64,000 nucleotides of DNA from Sulfuriferula sp. (GTDB taxonomy: Bacteria > Pseudomonadota > Gammaproteobacteria > Burkholderiales > Sulfuriferulaceae). This document shows positions 57,463 through 64,000 of the stretch, piece by piece. Every line of letters starts with the position of its first letter. The stretch's first letter is position 1. The stretch is from the NCBI GenBank assembly GCA_031291235.1, contig JARLJL010000022.1, positions 372,001 to 436,000 on the forward strand, in the 5' to 3' direction. The position numbers were made by a program, and so were the translations under genes. The notes beneath the pieces are model-generated. The model did no database searches. It was not told the origin of the DNA and worked only from the letters and a program-made list of their open reading frames with translations.

Positions 57463-58431
57463 TCATATCAAATCCCAGGCTTTGCGGAAAGGATCGTAGA
57501 ATGCATCGTCATGCGGAATGGCGCCAGGAATCCCGCACAATGCGCGCGCAAAACCGTCAGCACGCAACAACACTTGCTCTGCGCTCCAGTTTTTGAACAT
57601 CCCCAGAATGAATACCGCAGCAAAACCGTCGCCTGCGCCTACGGTATCCGCAATACGAATACTGGCGCCACCCGGCACACTCGCGATTCTGCCATTTTCA
57701 TCCAGCAACCATGCTCCTGCTTTACCGCGTGTTACCAGTACATTCTGCAAACCAAATTGCGCCATCAATGTCGATGCCTGCCCAAGCTCATCGGTATCGC
57801 CAAGATGGAGTAATCGCGCAATATGCTGCAATTCATCGTTATTCAGCTTGAGGATGTCCGCCTGAGCCAGGGAACGCCTTAAAGTCTGCACGTCGTACCA
57901 AGGTTCCCGCAAATTGATGTCCAGCATGCGAGGGGCTTTTACGGTGTTGAGCAACGAACTCAGCGCTTGTCGCGAGATAGGATGGCGTTGCGCCAGAGTG
58001 CCGAAGTAAACTAGCTCCGGCTGTGCTGCCAGCGCGATCATTCGGGTAATACTGGCATGGATGAAATCGTACGCCTGTCCGGGCATGATCTCGAAGCGAT
58101 GGTCGCCATTATTCATGTGTACCATTACCTGCCCGGTGGGATGAATCGGGTCTGACTGAACGCCCCGGGTATCCATTCCGAAATTGATCATGGCAGCTAT
58201 CAGGTCGTCGCGCAAAGCATCGTTTCCGGTACGCGTAATCAATACAGGATGCAGGCCGAAAGCCTGTAAATGCCGAGCTACGTTAAATGGCGCCCCACCC
58301 AGCACGTAGCGGTCCGGGAACACATCTACCAGCATTTCGCCAAATAACGCTACGGTCCCCGAGTGGATATTCAACTCGAATGCATTGCGACTCAGACTAT
58401 CCTGAAGTATTCCTTCAATCATCGTTTGCAT
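57463..58431 (-). CDS. PfkB-family fructokinase-like sugar kinase
   Basis: 322 aa from the ATG at 58431 (AAGGA close upstream); ATG 58422 and TTG 58443 are alternatives. It has ALFGEMLVDVFPDRYVLGGAPFNVARHLQAFG and the PfkB signature DTVGAGDGFAAVFILG with the catalytic Asp. With sucrose synthase and SPS beside it, fructose is the probable substrate. It leads the operon. Confidence 0.87.
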   Translation of the reverse strand: MQTMIEGILQDSLSRNAFELNIHSGTVALFGEMLVDVFPDRYVLGGAPFNVARHLQAFGLHPVLITRTGNDALRDDLIAAMINFGMDTRGVQSDPIHPTGQVMVHMNNGDHRFEIMPGQAYDFIHASITRMIALAAQPELVYFGTLAQRHPISRQALSSLLNTVKAPRMLDINLREPWYDVQTLRRSLAQADILKLNNDELQHIARLLHLGDTDELGQASTLMAQFGLQNVLVTRGKAGAWLLDENGRIASVPGGASIRIADTVGAGDGFAAVFILGMFKNWSAEQVLLRADGFARALCGIPGAIPHDDAFYDPFRKAWDLI

Positions 58432-58443
58432 GGGTCCTTGCAA

Positions 58444-58708
58444 TAACCAAAGATTACTTTTGCATAAAACAAATATAGTTTGTTACAAAACCATATACAA
58501 GAACAAATCGGCATTTTTGTAAATACCGATAAGTTTTGTTCGAAAAAGTTTCACTCAATGCGTACAAACTGGCATCGTGAACTGCTAATTATGATTGACA
58601 CTGCGGTGAAAAGATCACGCTCACTTGCGGATAAACCACCCGGTTATCAACAGTAATAACTTTATTGGCGGCTATAATAATTGATACTACGGTCGAATTC
58701 GCAAGACG
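58444..58708 (-). promoter_or_regulatory. Sucrose operon promoter with palindromic operator-like elements
   Basis: No gene seen. On the minus strand TATATT (58472-58477) is a near-consensus -10 with TTGTAT (58495-58500) 17 bp upstream. The -10 lies within AACAAA-N5-TTTGTT (58468-58484). A second, larger inverted repeat spans 58501-58541: GAACAAA and TTTGTTC at the ends, TCGG/CCGA and ATTT/AAAT inside. The repeated AACAAA half-site suggests one regulator with two sites. The protein is unknown. Confidence 0.45.
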
Positions 58709-58738
58709 AAAAAAAACCGCCACAAGTGACGGTTTTTA
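58709..58738 (-). terminator. Terminator of the tRNA-Ser gene
   Basis: ACCGTCAC/GTGGCGGT hairpin flanked by A- and T-runs, 9 bp after the tRNA 3' end; on the minus strand it ends in TTTTTTT. Because of the A/T symmetry it could also act on plus-strand transcripts. Confidence 0.7.
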
Positions 58739-58746
58739 AGATTTTT

Positions 58747-58837
58747 TGGCGGAGAAGGCGGGATTCGAACCCGCGTTGGGATATTATCCCAAACACGCTT
58801 TCCAGGCGTGCGACTTAAACCACTCATCCACCTCTCC
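58747..58837 (-). tRNA. tRNA-Ser (anticodon GGA)
   Basis: 91 nt including an encoded CCA. The acceptor stem is GGAGAGG with CTTCTCC, the anticodon loop reads CTGGAAA (GGA, reading UCC/UCU), and the T loop is GTTCGAATC. A long variable arm (TTTGGGATAATATCCCAA region) identifies class II tRNA-Ser. A promoter with TTGCTA (58902-58907) and TATTCT (58879-58884), 17-bp spacer, lies upstream and a terminator follows. Confidence 0.95.
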
Positions 58838-58988
58838 GTATTTTTCGCTGGCTGCCAAGACGGCCAAGAAAGTCGGCAAGAATACCGTATATGCGCGTCT
58901 ATAGCAAGGTTTTGTACTTACTCTCTGTCTTATCCATGTAAAAATTGGTATTATTAGCAGATGTTCATCTCCCTGCATTTAGTGGTAA

Positions 58989-59858
58989 ATGGCGCACGCA
59001 GAACTTTCCCTACTCGAACAGCTTTCGACCAATAGCTCTCCTTATTCCGACCCTCTAACCAGGCTGGACTGGAAGGCACTCGACCTCAATCGCTCCTGGC
59101 TGCCGGAAGAAGCTGTTTCCCTGTTCGGTTTGCCAGAGTATCAGGCATTGCCGGCAGCGATTCGCACTCGCTTGTCGCAGTATGAATTCACCGGTTTTAT
59201 TCAGGCAGGCATTTGGCTGGAAGCGATTTTTATCGAACGCCTGTCCAAGAATCTCAAACACACACAATCGGCTCAGGAACTTGCCTATTATCTGCACGAG
59301 ATACGGGAAGAGTCCGGACATAGCCTGATGTTCCTGAAACTGATGGAAAACAGCGGTTTGCGCTTGCCGGGTATATGGCGCAACCGCCCCTTCATAGCCG
59401 ATTTTCTCGGGCGCCATACGCCGCTTAACACCACGCTCTTCTGGCTGGCCGTAACCATAGGCGAAGAAGTGCCAGATAGACTCAATCGCTACGTTCGTAC
59501 ACAAGCGAGCGACGATGTGGACGGCGTTATCCGCCAGATGTGTACGCTGCATATTATTGACGAAGCCCGGCATATTGCGCATGCCCGCAGCGCGCTGGAA
59601 GCCAGCCTGGCGCATTGCAGCAAATTGGAACGCAAACTGCTGACGCCCATCGTCAATATACTTATTCGTCAATTTGTGCGCACGTTCTATTTGCCGAGCG
59701 ATGACGTTTACGAACTCGCAGGACTCAATCCCGGCAAGCAATGGCGCGAATTGGCGAGAAAAAATCCGGCACGGCAGGATTTTATTCTGAAATGCCTGAA
59801 TCCGACATTACATATGCTGCGTAATCACGGATTCGCAGTAGCCGATCCAAGCCTGTAA
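58989..59858 (+). CDS. Ferritin-like diiron protein (AurF N-oxygenase-like)
   Basis: 289 aa, all-helical. Predicted iron ligands lie in WLEAIFIERLSK, HEIREESGHSLMF (ExxH), TIGEEVPDRLN and HIIDEARHIAHAR (ExxH with a trailing Arg), the layout of AurF-type p-aminobenzoate N-oxygenases. It should use O2 with two Fe ions; the substrate is unknown and no biosynthetic neighbours are present. It stands alone, between the tRNA and the convergent glnB gene. Confidence 0.75.
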   Translation: MAHAELSLLEQLSTNSSPYSDPLTRLDWKALDLNRSWLPEEAVSLFGLPEYQALPAAIRTRLSQYEFTGFIQAGIWLEAIFIERLSKNLKHTQSAQELAYYLHEIREESGHSLMFLKLMENSGLRLPGIWRNRPFIADFLGRHTPLNTTLFWLAVTIGEEVPDRLNRYVRTQASDDVDGVIRQMCTLHIIDEARHIAHARSALEASLAHCSKLERKLLTPIVNILIRQFVRTFYLPSDDVYELAGLNPGKQWRELARKNPARQDFILKCLNPTLHMLRNHGFAVADPSL

Positions 59859-59864
59859 ATGAAA

Positions 59865-59891
59865 ATGGCGCAAGGCTTGAGCCTGCGCCAT
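59865..59891 (-). terminator. Terminator of the sucCD-nadE-glnB transcript
   Basis: ATGGCGCA and TGCGCCAT pair, extended by GGC/GCC with one bulged base and a 4-nt loop. On the minus strand the stem is followed by TTTTCATTT. It lies 33 bp after the glnB stop and between two convergent genes. Confidence 0.65.
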
Positions 59892-59923
59892 CATTCATCA
59901 GTCGATTGGCCCTAAAGCAAGCT

Positions 59924-61871
<1,948 letters not shown>

Positions 61872-61875
<4 letters not shown>

Positions 61876-62744
61876 CGCTGCATCGCCTGTTGCACGGCCA
61901 GCCCCATTTCTGCCGGAGAGGCAGCGACGACAACACCCGCATCGCTCAAGGCTCGAATCTTGGCAGCAGCCGTTCCGCTACCGCCTGCAATAATAGCGCC
62001 GGCATGCCCCATACGCTTACCCTTGGGGGCTGTTTGTCCTGCAATATAAGCGGCAACCGGTTTGGTGATATGCCGCTGGATGTAGTCGGCCGCCTCTTCC
62101 TCGCGTGTACCGCCGATCTCGCCGACCATAATAATCGCTTCGGTTTCGGCATCGGCCTCAAACATTGCCAGACAGTCGATAAAGTCGAGCCCCTTGATCG
62201 GATCCCCGCCAATACCGACGCAAGTGGTTTGCCCCAGCCCCAGGCTGGTTGTCTGATGCACGGCTTCGTAAGTCAGGGTACCGGAACGCGACACAATGCC
62301 GACCTTACCGCGCTGATGAATAAAGCCCGGCATGATACCGATCTTGCATTCATCCGGCGTAATCACGCCAGGGCAATTGGGGCCGATCAGTTTGGCGCCA
62401 TTGGCACGCAAGGCAGCCTTCACATTCAGCATATCCAGTACCGGAATGCCTTCCGTGATACACACGATTAACGCAATACCCGCATCCGCAGCTTCCATGA
62501 TCGAATCGGCGGCATAATTGGCCGGCACATAAATTACGCTCGCATTGGCGCCGGTTTGATGCACGGCATCGCGCACCGTATTAAAAACCGGCAAATCCAG
62601 ATGCGTTTGGCCGCCTTTGCCCGGCGTCACGCCGCCCACCATGCGGGTACCGTAAGCGACCGCTTGCTCGGAATGGAATGTACCTTGTTTCCCGGTAAAC
62701 CCCTGACAAATGACTTTGGTATTTTTATTAACAAGTATGCTCAT
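61872..62744 (-). CDS. sucD: Succinate-CoA ligase alpha subunit
   Basis: 290 aa. The CoA-binding [20 protein letters not shown], then [20 protein letters not shown], and the phospho-His in [13 protein letters not shown] are all intact. With SucC it converts succinyl-CoA to succinate with ATP or GTP synthesis in the citric acid cycle. It overlaps sucC and nadE by 4 bp. Confidence 0.96.
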
Positions 62745-63916
62745 GAATTCGTACCTTTTACTGCCGCCACTGCGCGTTGCGCCGCATCAGTCAAACCGTC
62801 TGCAGTAATAATATCCAGCCCGCTCGCAGCGAGCTTCTGTTTGCCTAACTCTACGTTGGTACCTTCCAGCCGCACCACAACAGGAACCGTCACACCGACT
62901 TCTTTCACCGCAGTAATAATACCCTCGGCGATAATATCGCAACGCATGATGCCGCCAAATATGTTCACCAGCACGGCTTTTACCTGAGTGTCTGACAATA
63001 TGATCTTGAATGCCTTGGCAACTGTTTCTGCCGTTGCCCCGCCGCCCACATCCAGAAAATTAGCGGGTTCGCCGCCGTGCAACTTAATCAGATCCATAGT
63101 TGCCATAGCCAGACCTGCACCGTTTACCATGCAACCTATGGTGCCGTTAAGCGCTATATAATTCAAGCCGGCTTGCTGCGCAGCGACTTCCTTGCTGTCG
63201 ATCTGCGTATCGTCGCGCATGTCGGCAAATTTCTTTTGCCGCCCGAGCGCATTATCGTCGAGCGCCATTTTGCAATCCAGCGCCACCATGCGTCCGCCTT
63301 GGGTCAGCACTAGCGGATTAATTTCCAGCAGGCTCAGGTCCGACTCTACAAAAAGCTTGTACAGCGCACGCAGCATGCGCGTAAGATCGCCAACATGACT
63401 GCCGGACAAGCCTAATCCGAAGGCCAGATTGCGGCACTGGAACTCCTGCAGACCGAGAATAGGATCGCAATATTCGCGCAATATCTGATCGGGATGCGTT
63501 TGCGCTACTTCTTCAATTTCCATGCCGCCGGCACTTGATGCGACAACCGCTATACGCTCGCTTTCCCGGTCAACCAGCAAACTCAAATACAGTTCGCGGG
63601 CAATATCCAGCGTCTCCTCAACCAGCAGCCGCCCTACCCATTGACCTTCAGGTGCGTTTTGATAAGTTACCAGATGCGATCCCAGCAAGGCCGAGGCGGC
63701 TTCACGCAACGCTTCCAGCGATTTGACCAGTCGTACGCCGCCAGCCTTGCCGCGACCGCCGGCATGAATTTGCGCCTTAACTACCCATGCTTCGCCGCCC
63801 AGATAGCCTGTCGCAGCCAATTCGGCATGCGCAGGATCTTCAACGACGATACCTCGCGGCGTGTCGATACTAAATTCGCGCAATAACTGCTTGGCCTGAT
63901 ATTCGTGTAAATTCAT
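62741..63916 (-). CDS. sucC: Succinate-CoA ligase beta subunit
   Basis: 391 aa, ATP-grasp N-terminus ([32 protein letters not shown]) and a C-terminal ligase domain with [15 protein letters not shown] and [17 protein letters not shown]. Full length; first gene of the sucCD-nadE-glnB unit. The region from 63917 to the end (84 bp) should hold its promoter and shows no gene. Confidence 0.96.
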   Translation of the reverse strand: MNLHEYQAKQLLREFSIDTPRGIVVEDPAHAELAATGYLGGEAWVVKAQIHAGGRGKAGGVRLVKSLEALREAASALLGSHLVTYQNAPEGQWVGRLLVEETLDIARELYLSLLVDRESERIAVVASSAGGMEIEEVAQTHPDQILREYCDPILGLQEFQCRNLAFGLGLSGSHVGDLTRMLRALYKLFVESDLSLLEINPLVLTQGGRMVALDCKMALDDNALGRQKKFADMRDDTQIDSKEVAAQQAGLNYIALNGTIGCMVNGAGLAMATMDLIKLHGGEPANFLDVGGGATAETVAKAFKIILSDTQVKAVLVNIFGGIMRCDIIAEGIITAVKEVGVTVPVVVRLEGTNVELGKQKLAASGLDIITADGLTDAAQRAVAAVKGTNS

Positions 63917-64000
63917 TTCGTGTTATCAATTTCCATTAAATCAAATATTATTAAAAACCGAGCAAATTCAAGGCAATTGCAAAGCAAAAACGCCACCATG

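Noticed and set aside
58747-58837. tRNA-Ser as a possible integration site
   Set aside because: No integrase, direct repeat of the tRNA end or foreign gene block lies beside it.
58784-58978. 64-codon frame on the minus strand
   Set aside because: It runs through the tRNA-Ser gene and its promoter.

Overview
The window is a 64 kb stretch of chromosome, about 50% GC and almost gap-free. It most likely comes from a betaproteobacterium of the order Nitrosomonadales (Gallionella/Sulfuricella/Nitrosomonas side). This is inferred from gene order: mla genes followed by ibaG-murA-hisG, yciB-yciI-bolA-PpiC, an M50 protease next to trpS, and sucCD-nadE-glnB. A bacterial sucrose synthase / sucrose-phosphate synthase / fructokinase cluster also fits. 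No phage, integrase, insertion sequence or CRISPR array was seen. Genus is not resolved.

Layout. 0-3.4 kb: an acyl-CoA-ligase/GNAT protein acetyltransferase and a methyltransferase. 3.4-9.8 kb (minus): an RbbA-like ABC exporter (two permeases, double ATPase, HlyD adaptor) led by an orphan ATP-grasp protein. 9.9-11.4 kb: three small genes (EF-hand protein, Ser/Gly/Thr-rich secreted protein, Cys-rich protein). 11.7-15.6 kb: a PAS-PAS histidine kinase, a NarL-type regulator and a diguanylate cyclase whose start codon lies in a long hairpin. 15.9-18.8 kb: flagellar genes fliS, fliT, a FliK-like gene, a free-standing FlhB tail and a YcgR brake. 18.9-25.4 kb: a surface-glycan cluster of glycosyltransferases and an O-antigen ligase.

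25.4-33.6 kb (minus): the lipid transport operon mlaFED-tolC-mlaCB, then yadGH, ibaG, murA and hisG. A TolC-family gene sits inside the mla genes and no mlaA is present. 33.8-35.7 kb: a luciferase-like oxidoreductase and an epimerase. 35.7-39.9 kb (minus): arsenic genes arsRCB, preceded by a LysR regulator, a catalytically dead glutamine-amidotransferase-like protein and a small unknown protein. 40-45 kb: a TM2-like membrane protein, lplT, a DinG/YoaA helicase and radA. 45.3-52.2 kb: housekeeping genes, ending in a divergent Hfq. 52.4-58.4 kb: a MarR regulator and the sucrose cluster with a palindromic operator-like promoter. 58.7-64 kb: tRNA-Ser(GGA), an AurF-like diiron protein, then glnB, nadE, sucD and sucC on the minus strand.

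Together the genes point to a motile Gram-negative cell that maintains outer-membrane asymmetry, builds surface glycan, resists arsenic and makes or recycles sucrose, perhaps as a compatible solute or carbon store. All functional calls come from reading motifs and gene order; no database search was run.
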